Part shown: piece by piece, positions 1 to 7,649 of the stretch
Layout: every line of letters begins with the position of its first letter
Numbering within the stretch: the stretch's first letter is position 1
NCBI GenBank assembly: GCA_964475165.1
Contig: CAYYVN010000016.1
Location: forward strand, 1-28,985
Reading direction: 5' to 3'
Length of the DNA: 28,985 nucleotides
From: CAYUHK01 sp964475165
Lineage (GTDB): Bacteria > Verrucomicrobiota > Kiritimatiellia > JAAZAB01
The notes under the pieces: model-generated
What the model was told of the DNA's origin: nothing
The model's database searches: none
The model's input: only the letters and a program-made list of their open reading frames with translations
Translations under genes and position numbers: made by a program

Positions 1-846
1 GTGATCGTTGAATCTTTTCGCGTGGGACTCGAAGCCGGCCTGCAGGCCGCGGCGGACCTGGGTATCCAAGGCGTCCAAATCTATGCCACCAGCGGCGTCA
101 TGCATCCGGATAATTTGGATAGCGCCGCGCGCGCTAAGCTGCGCACACAGATCAGTGATTTGGGCTTGGAAATCTCCGCCCTCTGCGGCGATTTCGGCGG
201 CCATGGTTTTCAGATCGCCGAGGATAATCAACGGCGCATCGAAGTCTCCCATAAAATTATGGATCTGGCCGTGGAGCTGGGCTGCCGTGTGATCACCACC
301 CATATCGGCTCCATCCCCGCCCAGGCCACGCATCCGCGCTATGTCATCATGGCCAAGGCTTGCGAACAACTGGGCCGCCTGGCCAGTCAGACCGGCGTCA
401 CCTTTGCCATTGAAACCGGACCTGAACCGGCCGCGGTCCTGCGCGATTTCCTGGAAGATCTGCAGGTGGGGCCCGGCTTGGGCGTTAATTTTGATCCGGC
501 CAACCTGGTGATGGTCTGTCGCGAGGATATTCCGGCCGCCGTCCAGACCCTGGCGCCCTATATCGTCCACACGCATGCCAAGGATGGCATCAACCTCAAA
601 CCGGTGGATCCGGAAACGCTTTACCGCTCCTTCGCCGAACCAGTGCCTGGTTTCCGCGCCGGCGACTATATCTCCGAAGTGCCCCTCGGCAAGGGGCAGG
701 TGCCTTTCGAGGCCTATCTGCAGGCGCTGCGCCAGCACGGATTCGATGGCTATCTGACCATCGAACGCGAGGTCGGCCAGAACCCCAGGCAAGATATCGA
801 GGAAGCGGTCAAGTTTCTCCGGGCATTATTACAGAAGGAAGGCTAA
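1..846 (+). CDS. Sugar phosphate isomerase/epimerase (AP endonuclease 2-type TIM barrel), 5' end cut by window
   Basis: TIM-barrel isomerase/epimerase of the xylose-isomerase-like family, which acts on sugars, keto-sugars or inositol derivatives in the cytoplasm. The visible 281 residues keep the usual metal-site positions: Glu in FAIETGPE, Asp in NFDPANL, His in VHTHAKD and Glu in TIERE near the C-terminus. The frame is open to base 1 and opens with VESFRVGLEAG, which in relatives is preceded by a few residues forming the first beta strand. The GTG at base 1 is therefore probably internal and about four or five codons lie outside the window. The stop is only 3 bases before the downstream oxidoreductase, so the two form an operon. 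This pairing of isomerase and Gfo/Idh/MocA enzyme is common in sugar and inositol catabolism. The exact substrate cannot be read from the sequence. Confidence 0.88.
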   Translation: MIVESFRVGLEAGLQAAADLGIQGVQIYATSGVMHPDNLDSAARAKLRTQISDLGLEISALCGDFGGHGFQIAEDNQRRIEVSHKIMDLAVELGCRVITTHIGSIPAQATHPRYVIMAKACEQLGRLASQTGVTFAIETGPEPAAVLRDFLEDLQVGPGLGVNFDPANLVMVCREDIPAAVQTLAPYIVHTHAKDGINLKPVDPETLYRSFAEPVPGFRAGDYISEVPLGKGQVPFEAYLQALRQHGFDGYLTIEREVGQNPRQDIEEAVKFLRALLQKEG

Positions 847-849
847 AAA

Positions 850-1908
850 ATGAAAAAAATAAAAGTCGGTATCGTGGGCATGGGCGCTATCGGTAAGGTG
901 CATGCGGACGCTTATCGTCACGCGCCCCAAGCGGAACTCACAGCTATCTGCGAGATAATCAAGGAGCGTTTGCATACCGAAGGCGAACGCCTGCAAATCA
1001 AGCAGCGCTTCACGGACTACCGTCAGATGCTAAAAAGCGATCTGGATGCGGTCAGTGTTTGCGTCGGCAATGCCTTGCATCGGGAAATATCCTTGGCGGC
1101 GCTCAAGGCTGGCAAGCATGTGCTGCTCGAAAAACCCATGGCTATGAATGCGCGTGAAGCTGCCCAGATCGTCGCCGGCGGCGTGCGCGCGCGCAAGGTC
1201 GTGCAGATCGGTATGGTCAACCGCTATCGTAACGATGTGCAATTGGCCAAGGAATATGTGGATAAAGGGTTCTTGGGTAAAATTTATCACATCCGGGCCG
1301 TGTGGATTCGGCGGCGCGGGATCCCCGGTCTGGGCGGCTGGTTCACCACCAAGGCCAAATCCGGTGGCGGACCGCTGATCGATCTGGGCGTGCATTGGTT
1401 TGATGCGGCCATGTATGTCAGCGGGCTCTGGAAGCCGACCCTGGTCAGCGCCATGAACTATGCCAAATTCGGTGCGCCGATGAAGTCTTATCGTTATGTC
1501 GATATGTGGGCGGGGCCGCCCCAGTTCACGGGACGCTTCGACGTGGAAGATTACTCCACCGGCCTGGTGCGTTTTGGTCAGCAGGCCACCCTGCTCTTCG
1601 ATATCGCCTGGGCCGCTAATACCGAGGAGCGCGCCTTCGTCGAAATCCTGGGTGATAAAGGCGGCCTGCGCATGTTGGGCAATGAGTTGACTTTGTTCAC
1701 GGAACACAACGAACGCGTGGCCGATATCAAACCCAAGTGCGCGGCACGGCAACCTTTTCATGCCCAGGCCAATAAGTTCATCGCCGCCTGCCGCGGCGAA
1801 TGTCCGCCCTTGGCCACGGCGCAGCAAGGCCTAACCGTTATGCGGCTGCTGGATGCCGTCTACCGCTCGGCTAAGCTGGGCAAGGAAGTGGCTCTCCAAA
1901 ACGGATGA
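850..1908 (+). CDS. Gfo/Idh/MocA family NAD(P)-dependent oxidoreductase
   Basis: Cytoplasmic dehydrogenase of 352 residues, a normal length for the family. The N-terminal Rossmann fold starts with GIVGMGAIGKVHADAY (nucleotide-binding GxGxxG type). The family EKP signature follows in LLEKPMAMN, and the C-terminal alpha/beta substrate domain holds GGGPLIDLGVHWFD, whose Asp and His are the usual catalytic-site positions. The ATG at 850 is preceded by AAGGAAGG at a good distance, overlapping the end of the isomerase gene. Together with that neighbour it probably oxidises or rearranges a sugar, inositol or uronate; the substrate is not predictable. The gene ends 19 bases from the convergently transcribed hemW, with no convincing terminator hairpin between them. 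Confidence 0.92.
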   Translation: MKKIKVGIVGMGAIGKVHADAYRHAPQAELTAICEIIKERLHTEGERLQIKQRFTDYRQMLKSDLDAVSVCVGNALHREISLAALKAGKHVLLEKPMAMNAREAAQIVAGGVRARKVVQIGMVNRYRNDVQLAKEYVDKGFLGKIYHIRAVWIRRRGIPGLGGWFTTKAKSGGGPLIDLGVHWFDAAMYVSGLWKPTLVSAMNYAKFGAPMKSYRYVDMWAGPPQFTGRFDVEDYSTGLVRFGQQATLLFDIAWAANTEERAFVEILGDKGGLRMLGNELTLFTEHNERVADIKPKCAARQPFHAQANKFIAACRGECPPLATAQQGLTVMRLLDAVYRSAKLGKEVALQNG

Positions 1909-1927
1909 GGGCGCGCGATGGGTGGCT

Positions 1928-3058
1928 TCAGGAAGTCACCATCAATTCCACGGCTACATAGTCGGCCAATTGCCGACCGCGAGGCGTCAGCCGCCAGTGG
2001 GTTCCGTTGAGCTCGACCAACCCTTGGCCGCATAAGCTTTGCAGGGCCGGCACATAATCGGTGACCAGGGCCGCTTCGACGCCGGCAGACATCCGCAAGC
2101 CGCAAATCAGCCGCTCCAGCGTCTTGATCTCCGGCGTCAGCGGATCCCAACTGCGCGGCGGCGGCTGTTGATTTTCCAGAGCCTCCAGATAGGCGGGCAG
2201 ATCGGCGGCATTGGTCCAGCGCAGATCCCCTACATGCGAGGCCGCCGCCGGGCCCAGACCAATATATTCGCCCCCGCGCCAGCAGGCGCAATGATGGCGG
2301 CAGCTGAATCCGGCACGGGCATAATTGGATATCTCATAGCGGGCATAACCGGCCGCGGTCAGGAGATTTTCCGCCAGATCCAGCTCGGCCAACTGCTCGG
2401 CATCGCTCTGCGGCACCGGCTGCCCGCGCGCCATAGCGCGCTGAAGCTGCGTGCCTTCCTCGGCGGTCAGGGCATAGACCGAGATATGCTGAGGGTTCAA
2501 GGCCAGCGCCGCGCTCAAGCTATGCCGCCAGGCATCCGGAGCACAGCCCGGTATGCCGGCCATCAGATCCAAGGCCAGATTGGCCACGCCAGCGCGGCGC
2601 ATGATGGCCACGCTGCGGGTGATATCAGCCGCGCTATGCCGCCGCCCCAGCAGCCGCAGCACCGGCTCGCCGAAGGACTGCGCGCCCAAGCTGAAGCGAT
2701 TCACTCCGCCTTCCAGCAGGGCTGCCAGGCGCGCCGGGGTCACCGAGCCGGGATTCATCTCCACACTCCACTCCAGCGCAACATCCCGGGCCAGATGAGG
2801 GGCCAGCAGCCGCCCCAAACCTTGCAATTGCAGCGGGGTCAGCAACGAGGGCGTGCCGCCGCCCAGATAGATGGTCTCCAGGTTGAAACCAAGCCCCTGC
2901 TCCTGCCAGAGAGCCAATTCCACGGCTAAGGCTCTCAACAATCTATCGGCCAAGGAGGCGTCGTAGAGGATCGAATAAAAGGCGCAATAGCGACACCGCC
3001 CATCGCAGAAGGGCAGATGAATATAGAGGCTGTTGATGCTATGCGGCGCGACGCGCAT
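1928..3058 (-). CDS. hemW: HemW-type radical SAM protein (coproporphyrinogen III oxidase-like, heme chaperone)
   Basis: Radical SAM protein of 376 residues. The iron-sulfur motif is CDGRCRYCAF near residue 17 (Cys-x3-Cys-x2-Cys-x-Phe). Phe follows the third cysteine as in HemW, whereas true HemN has CxC. A GGGTPSLL motif (SAM binding) and the HemW-like stretches FSLGAQSF, YEISNYA and GLGPAAASHVG follow. HemW members bind heme and are thought to deliver it to respiratory enzymes rather than make protoporphyrinogen. The frame extends upstream to 3139, but I place the start at ATG 3058, because MRVAPHSINSLYIHLPFC aligns with the family N-terminus. That start overlaps the last 20 bases of the PHP gene, so the pair is translationally coupled. 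No heme biosynthesis gene is adjacent, so the role rests on the motif alone. Confidence 0.9.
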   Translation of the reverse strand: MRVAPHSINSLYIHLPFCDGRCRYCAFYSILYDASLADRLLRALAVELALWQEQGLGFNLETIYLGGGTPSLLTPLQLQGLGRLLAPHLARDVALEWSVEMNPGSVTPARLAALLEGGVNRFSLGAQSFGEPVLRLLGRRHSAADITRSVAIMRRAGVANLALDLMAGIPGCAPDAWRHSLSAALALNPQHISVYALTAEEGTQLQRAMARGQPVPQSDAEQLAELDLAENLLTAAGYARYEISNYARAGFSCRHHCACWRGGEYIGLGPAAASHVGDLRWTNAADLPAYLEALENQQPPPRSWDPLTPEIKTLERLICGLRMSAGVEAALVTDYVPALQSLCGQGLVELNGTHWRLTPRGRQLADYVAVELMVTS

Positions 3059-3878
3059 CGAGCTCTTCCAACACGGAATCGGGAACATGCAAATCACCAA
3101 AGCCGGTACCCAATTTGATATCCGGCATGGGCGCACCATGAAAGTCAGTGCCGCCGGTGATCACCAGATTATAGCGCTGCGCCAAAGCGCTATACTGCTT
3201 GATCATCTTCGGATTATGTTGCGGATATAAAACCTCTATGCCCTGCAAGCCAGCGGCGGCCAGTTCACCCACTAAAGTGTCCAAGGCCTGCTTACCCAAA
3301 TGCAGGGTAAAGGGATGCGCCAGCACCGCCAGCCCGCCGGCTTGGCGAATGATCCCCACCCCCTGCGCCGGAGTGAGACGCGCCCGCTCCGCATAACCCG
3401 GTTTGCCCTTACCCAGATAGCGCTCGAAAGCTTCATCCTTAGTGCGCGCATAGCCGCGCTCCACCAGCGCCAGCGCAAAATGCAAACGCCCCACATTATC
3501 CCCACCCGCATAGGCGGCCACCTCTTCCATGGTCAGCGGCATGCCCAGGGCATTGACCTGTTCGAGGATTTTACGATTGCGATAGTCGCGGCCGGCTTTG
3601 AGCTTATCGAGATGCTGATTCAAGGCCGGATGCTGATGATCGATGAAATAGCCGAGCAGATGCATGCTGCCATCGGGAACCTCCAGGCTGATCTCCACTC
3701 CGGGTACGCCACGCACCCCATAGTTTTCACAAGCCCTCAAAAAGCAGCTCAAGCCATCGATGGTATCATGGTCGGTCAGGGCTAAGGCCGAAAGTCCAAT
3801 GCTCGCGGCGGTATGCGCCAGTTGCTCGGGCGTGAAACTGCCGTCCGAAAATATCGAGTGGGTATGTAGATCAATCAA
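3039..3878 (-). CDS. PHP-domain phosphoesterase (RNase AM/TrpH-like)
   Basis: Metal-dependent phosphoesterase of 279 residues with the full PHP signature: DLHTHSIFSDG (His5, His7, Asp12), TDHDT (residues 35-39), Glu62 in GVEIS, LAHPF (His188) and GTDFHG (Asp245, His247). The TrpH/YciV subgroup includes RNase AM, which trims 5' ends of RNA and hydrolyses 3',5'-bisphosphates; the layout and length fit that group better than histidinol phosphatase or a polymerase PHP domain. The start is TTG at 3878, preceded by AGGAG and a 6-base gap; no ATG is available close by in frame. The 3' end overlaps hemW by 20 bases. Which substrate it uses here is inference from subgroup resemblance. Confidence 0.87.
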   Translation of the reverse strand: MIDLHTHSIFSDGSFTPEQLAHTAASIGLSALALTDHDTIDGLSCFLRACENYGVRGVPGVEISLEVPDGSMHLLGYFIDHQHPALNQHLDKLKAGRDYRNRKILEQVNALGMPLTMEEVAAYAGGDNVGRLHFALALVERGYARTKDEAFERYLGKGKPGYAERARLTPAQGVGIIRQAGGLAVLAHPFTLHLGKQALDTLVGELAAAGLQGIEVLYPQHNPKMIKQYSALAQRYNLVITGGTDFHGAPMPDIKLGTGFGDLHVPDSVLEELDARRAA

Positions 3879-3988
3879 ATTATGCTCCTCTCCCTAAAGA
3901 TCCTCTTCAATGCACCGCCAGCATGCCAGAAACAAGCCGCTCAATAAACAACAAAGTCCCCCACCGGGCCGCCGCCGCGGCGCTCCCT

Positions 3989-4636
3989 CTAGATAAGGCC
4001 TGCGCGCCTCAGTAATTCCGCCAGCGCCTCGGCCAGCAGGCGATAGCCGGCGGCATTGGGATGGATCGCATCGCTTTTCAGGGCGTTCTGCGCCAAAATT
4101 TTGGCCAGAATCTGTCCTTCATAAGGCAGATCAAACTCGCGGGCCAGCTGCGCATAAAAGCGCGGTGGCGATAAAAGCAAGCCCAACTCCGGTACCCCTA
4201 TCAAGACCACTGGAATCTGGTGGGTCTGGACCAGGCGAATCATGGCCCGGATATTATCGGCTGCCGCCGGCGCGCCTGTCCTGCGCAAGAGATCGTTGCC
4301 GCCATGGCAAATAATCACCAGATCCGGCCGATGCGCCTCCAGTTCCTGCGGCAAACGGGCCAAGCCCGCCCGGCTGATTTCACCCGGCACCCCGGCATTA
4401 ACCACCCGGCGCCCGATCAGTTGCTCGAGCTGCGCCGGATAGCTGGCCTCCGGCTGAGCCCCGCTGCCATAGGTTAAACTATCGCCGAAGGCCAAGACGA
4501 CGCCCGCCGCCGGCAAGGGGCGTCTGGCCGGCCCGCCACAGGCCGCCAAACAAACCATCAAGATCAGCGCCCCCACCAGCGGCCGCCGCCCAACTCTGGT
4601 GGCGTTAAGATAGCGCAGACCTGGCATATTCCTCAC
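3989..4636 (-). CDS. GDSL/SGNH-family esterase lipoprotein (TesA-like)
   Basis: SGNH hydrolase of about 215 residues, the usual size. A basic N-terminus and hydrophobic stretch end in a lipobox LAAC (Cys33), so the mature enzyme should be a lipoprotein. Catalytic blocks are visible: FGDSLTYG with nucleophile Ser53 (block I), Gly in NAGVPG (block II), HGGND with Asn114 (block III) and SDAIHPNAAGY with Asp189 and His192 (block V). Such enzymes cleave acyl or aryl esters, thioesters or lysophospholipids. The GTG at 4636 overlaps the pfk stop as GTGA. An ATG at 4627, behind GAGGA, is an equally good start and would shorten the protein by three residues. A 110-base gap to the PHP gene downstream holds GC-rich sequence with no clear terminator. 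Confidence 0.88.
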   Translation of the reverse strand: MRNMPGLRYLNATRVGRRPLVGALILMVCLAACGGPARRPLPAAGVVLAFGDSLTYGSGAQPEASYPAQLEQLIGRRVVNAGVPGEISRAGLARLPQELEAHRPDLVIICHGGNDLLRRTGAPAAADNIRAMIRLVQTHQIPVVLIGVPELGLLLSPPRFYAQLAREFDLPYEGQILAKILAQNALKSDAIHPNAAGYRLLAEALAELLRRAGLI

Positions 4637-5739
4637 TGCTCGTCGCCGAAACTGGTGCCGACGGAACGCGCTGCCAGCACCATTTGATTATCGGGTTGCA
4701 CCAATTTATGAGCCCGAATGGCTTCCTTAATCCAGACTGCTTCCACGCGATCACCACGCAAAGCGGCCATACGGTCGAACTGCCCCTGCGCCACCAAATG
4801 CGCCGCCAAGACACCGAACTTGGTGGCCAGGATGCGATCGAAGGGTGTCGGCGAGCCGCCGCGCTGCAGATGCCCTAACACTGTCACTCGCGTATCCAAG
4901 CCGGTATCCGCGGCTATTTTTTGCGCCACATGATCGCCCACCCCGCCCAAACGCCGCGCATCGGTCTGCTTATGGTCATAGCCCATGATGATCTGGCCTT
5001 GGTCAGGACAGTGAGCGCCTTCCGCCACGCAAACGATGCTGAAGCGTTTACCATGCCGACTGCGCGCACGAATGGCATCAAAGAGCGGCTCCCACTGAAA
5101 TTGAATTTCGGGGATCAGGATCATATCGGCGCCACCGGCCAAGCCGCCGGCCAGCGCGATCCAGCCGGCATAACGGCCCATGGTTTCGATGACCATCACG
5201 CGGTGATGCGAAGAAGCCGTGGTATGCAGCATATCAATCGCTGTGCTGACCACATAGACGGCGGAATCATGGCCGAAGGTGACGTCGGTGGCCTCCAGAT
5301 CATTATCGATGGTCTTGGGCACACCCACCACCCGGGCGCCCAAGCCGGCCAGCTTATGGGAGATAGTCATGGTCCCATCGCCGCCCACCGTCACCAGGGC
5401 ATCCAGCTGCCAGCGCCGATAGTTATCCATAGCCTGGGCTGAAGCATCCACGATGGTCACTTGGCCCGCGGCATCCGTGCGCGGGTAATGCCAGGGATCG
5501 CCCTTGTTGGAACTGCCCAGGATCGTGCCGCCGGTGGCCAGAATGCCCGAGACATCGGCATTGCTCAAGGGATGCATGCGCCCTTCCACCAGGCCCTCGA
5601 AACCATCCTCGATGCCGCAGACCTCACAGCCATAATCATGCATCAGGGTTTTAGCCACCGCACGGATAACGGCATTCAACCCCGGACAATCCCCCCCGCC
5701 GGTGAGGATGCCCACGCGTTTAAGTTTGCTTGCTTTCAT
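4633..5739 (-). CDS. pfkA: 6-phosphofructokinase, mixed G/K active-site type
   Basis: Phosphofructokinase A-fold enzyme of 368 residues that phosphorylates fructose 6-phosphate in glycolysis. Visible motifs are GILTGGGDCPGLN (residues 10-22), ATGGTILGSS (69-77), GGDGT (119-123), PKTIDND (141-147), GHDSA, MGRYAGWIALAGGLAGGAD and LGHLQRGGSPTPFDR. The phosphoryl donor is set by two positions: Gly in GGDGT points to ATP, as pyrophosphate enzymes have Asp there, while Lys in PKTIDND is the pyrophosphate-type residue, as E. coli PfkA has Gly. This Gly/Lys combination belongs to the longer ATP-using subgroup found in actinobacteria and others. The frame extends to 5844, but the start at ATG 5739 has a strong GGGAGGT 4 bases upstream and fits the family N-terminus. 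It is coupled to the esterase gene by GTGA. Confidence 0.93.
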   Translation of the reverse strand: MKASKLKRVGILTGGGDCPGLNAVIRAVAKTLMHDYGCEVCGIEDGFEGLVEGRMHPLSNADVSGILATGGTILGSSNKGDPWHYPRTDAAGQVTIVDASAQAMDNYRRWQLDALVTVGGDGTMTISHKLAGLGARVVGVPKTIDNDLEATDVTFGHDSAVYVVSTAIDMLHTTASSHHRVMVIETMGRYAGWIALAGGLAGGADMILIPEIQFQWEPLFDAIRARSRHGKRFSIVCVAEGAHCPDQGQIIMGYDHKQTDARRLGGVGDHVAQKIAADTGLDTRVTVLGHLQRGGSPTPFDRILATKFGVLAAHLVAQGQFDRMAALRGDRVEAVWIKEAIRAHKLVQPDNQMVLAARSVGTSFGDEQ

Positions 5740-5814
5740 CCAGACCTCCCAGATGCGGCGCCACCCCCGCCGCCACCTCGGAAACGGGCCGCCGCCGTAA
5801 ATAGTACATGGAAG

Positions 5815-5844
5815 ACTATAAGCGCTATCGACAAGCCGGCGCAA
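5815..5844 (-). promoter_or_regulatory. Candidate sigma70-type promoter for pfkA
   Basis: Reading the minus strand, TTGCGC (5839-5844) and TATAGT (5815-5820) are separated by 18 bases and lie about 75 bases upstream of the pfk ATG. This would be the only clear promoter in the 203-base gene-free stretch between the ABC permease stop (5943) and pfk (5739). The rest of that stretch is GC-rich leader with no recognised riboswitch. Called by eye only. Confidence 0.35.
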
Positions 5845-5942
5845 GCTTGATGTGCCCCATGGGTTTTAATGCCAAAGCAAATCTGGCCACCCACCCCAGC
5901 GCCCAGGGCGCCAGTTCAAAACCCGTGCCGGTAAAGCTGAGG

Positions 5943-6773
5943 CTAGCGGCGGCGACAGCAGAGAGAGAGCACAAAGCAGCCCATGGCAAACAACACGATC
6001 GTGGCCCCGGCGGCTGTGTCCCAATAAAAGGAAGCGACCAGGCCGGCCATGCCGGAAGCCAAACTGATCGCCACCGCTCCCCAAATATATTGGGGCATGT
6101 TGCGTGCCAGATTGCGCGCCGCCGCCGCCGGCACAATCAAGAGGGCATTGATCACCAGCAAGCCCACCCACGGAATGGAAACCGTCACCACCAGCGCCAC
6201 GATCATGGCGAAGAGCGTTTCCATGAATCCCACGCGGATAGCGCGACTGCGCGCCAGCGTCGCATTCAAGCTGACGAAAAACATGCGGTTAAAAAATATC
6301 ACCCAGAGCACCAGCACGCCGCCCAGCAAGATGAGCAGGCGCCGGATTTCCACGGCGCTGATCGTGAGAATATCGCCCACCAAATAACTGGTGTAGCGCG
6401 CGAACCCACCGCCGCGCGATAACAAGACCACCCCCAGCGCCACCGCCAATGACATCGTTAATCCAATAACCGTATCGATGGAGGCGGCGCTATGGTGGCG
6501 TAACCAGGAGATCAGCAGGGTGAGCGCCAATGCGAAACAGATCATCGCCCAGAGCGGATCAGCCAGACCCGCCAAAACGCCAATGGCCACTCCCGTCAGG
6601 GCGGCATGCCCCATGGCATCCGAGAAAAACGCCATTTGGCTGTTGATCACCATACATCCCAAAAGCGCGAAAAGCGGCGCGACAATCAGCACCGCCAGGA
6701 GGGCATTTTGCATGAAGGCAAATTGCGCCCATTCAAAGGGTAAGCTGCCGATCAGGGCCTGCCAGCTACTCAT
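5943..6773 (-). CDS. Metal ABC transporter permease, ABC-3 (ZnuB/TroC-like) family
   Basis: Integral membrane permease of 276 residues for divalent metal import (Zn, Mn or Fe in known members). Many hydrophobic segments are present, with the family features SDAMGHAALTGVAIG after the second helix, DTVIGLTMSLAVALGVVLLS, YLVGDILTIS and SIPWVGLLVINALLIVPAAAARNLA, the last being the loop that contacts the ATPase. The start is ATG 6773, overlapping the ATPase stop as ATGA; an upstream extension in frame to 6860 reads through the ATPase gene and is not credible. It is the last gene of the nikR-SBP-dsbD-ATPase-permease operon. The metal cannot be told from the permease sequence. Confidence 0.92.
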   Translation of the reverse strand: MSSWQALIGSLPFEWAQFAFMQNALLAVLIVAPLFALLGCMVINSQMAFFSDAMGHAALTGVAIGVLAGLADPLWAMICFALALTLLISWLRHHSAASIDTVIGLTMSLAVALGVVLLSRGGGFARYTSYLVGDILTISAVEIRRLLILLGGVLVLWVIFFNRMFFVSLNATLARSRAIRVGFMETLFAMIVALVVTVSIPWVGLLVINALLIVPAAAARNLARNMPQYIWGAVAISLASGMAGLVASFYWDTAAGATIVLFAMGCFVLSLCCRRR

Positions 6774-7618
6774 GCCCCACCCTCCTTTTGGCAGGTGAGG
6801 CAGGCGGCGGGCGCGGAAACGGCCCGTGAACCCAGCGCCGCTGGCTCGAAGCCAAACCATTGTTTAACGCGGGGATCGGCCAAGACCTGCGCCGGCGGGC
6901 CATCCCCAATGATAGTGCGGTTCAGGAGGATCATCCGATCGGCCACCCGCGCCGCCGCCGCCAGATCATGCGAGACCAGAAAAATCGAGAGATCCAAGCG
7001 ATGGCGCAGATGCGAAACGATACGATAAAACATCTCGATCCCGGCCAGATCCACCCCGGCCACCGGTTCATCGAGCAGCAGCAGTTCCGGCGGCGGCGTT
7101 AAAGCCAGGGCCAGCAAGACGCGCTGCAATTCACCGCCGGAAAGCCGCCCCAGGCGGCGGTCGATCAGGTTGGTCGCCTCGACTGCTGCCAGGGCCGCCA
7201 GGGTTTCCTGGCGCAAGGCCGCTGGGTAGCCCAGCCATAAGGGCCGCCGGGCGCGCGCGCCGGCGAAAAGGTCCAACACCAGCATGGGTGAATCGGGATC
7301 CAGCTCCAATTTTTGGGGCACATAGCCGATGTGAGGTTTAGATTGGCGGCGTTGTTGGCCGGCGTGTATGAACTGCAGGCGACCGCTATAGGGCACCTCG
7401 CCGAGCATGGCACGGAAGAGTGTGGTTTTCCCGGCGCCATTGGGACCAATCAAAACAGTTAATTCCCCGCAATGCACATGCAGGTTGATATCCTCCAGAA
7501 TGGGAATACCGCCCAGCGTCACCCCCACATGCAGCAGCCGCGTGCAGCAGCCGCCGCAAGAAGGCGTGCTTGAACCAACTGGTTGTGGAAACGAGTCCAT
7601 GATCCTGGCCTTCAGCAT
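6770..7618 (-). CDS. Metal ABC transporter ATP-binding protein (ZnuC-like) with terminal cysteine clusters
   Basis: Cytoplasmic ATPase of about 282 residues that powers the adjacent permease. Walker A GPNGAGKTT (58-66), a Q-loop near YVPQK, signature LSGGELQR, Walker B LLLLDEPVAGVD and H-loop SHD are all intact. It is unusual in carrying cysteines outside the ATPase core: CGGCC at 21-25, before the first beta strand, and CLTC at 273-276, just before the C-terminus. Both look like metal- or thiol-reactive sites and are not part of the standard fold. The start is uncertain between TTG 7624, ATG 7618 and ATG 7600; I chose 7618. The last choice would still keep CGGCC. It is coupled by ATGA to the permease and follows dsbD by 31 bases. 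Confidence 0.92.
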   Translation of the reverse strand: MLKARIMDSFPQPVGSSTPSCGGCCTRLLHVGVTLGGIPILEDINLHVHCGELTVLIGPNGAGKTTLFRAMLGEVPYSGRLQFIHAGQQRRQSKPHIGYVPQKLELDPDSPMLVLDLFAGARARRPLWLGYPAALRQETLAALAAVEATNLIDRRLGRLSGGELQRVLLALALTPPPELLLLDEPVAGVDLAGIEMFYRIVSHLRHRLDLSIFLVSHDLAAAARVADRMILLNRTIIGDGPPAQVLADPRVKQWFGFEPAALGSRAVSAPAACLTCQKEGGA

Positions 7619-7649
7619 GCGCAATCACCATCCGCTTTTCAATAACTTT

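Noticed and set aside
1030..1827. Minus-strand frame of 265 residues opposite the Gfo/Idh/MocA gene
   Set aside because: Shadow frame over a gene with intact Rossmann and EKP motifs; composition is unlike a real protein.
2039..2929. Long plus-strand frame of 296 residues opposite hemW
   Set aside because: It is Gln/Arg/His/Gly-rich with no domain, and lies fully antisense to hemW, which has clear radical SAM motifs.
5850..5942. Terminator after the ABC permease
   Set aside because: A GCGCC/GGCGC stem is present but has a very small loop and no T run.
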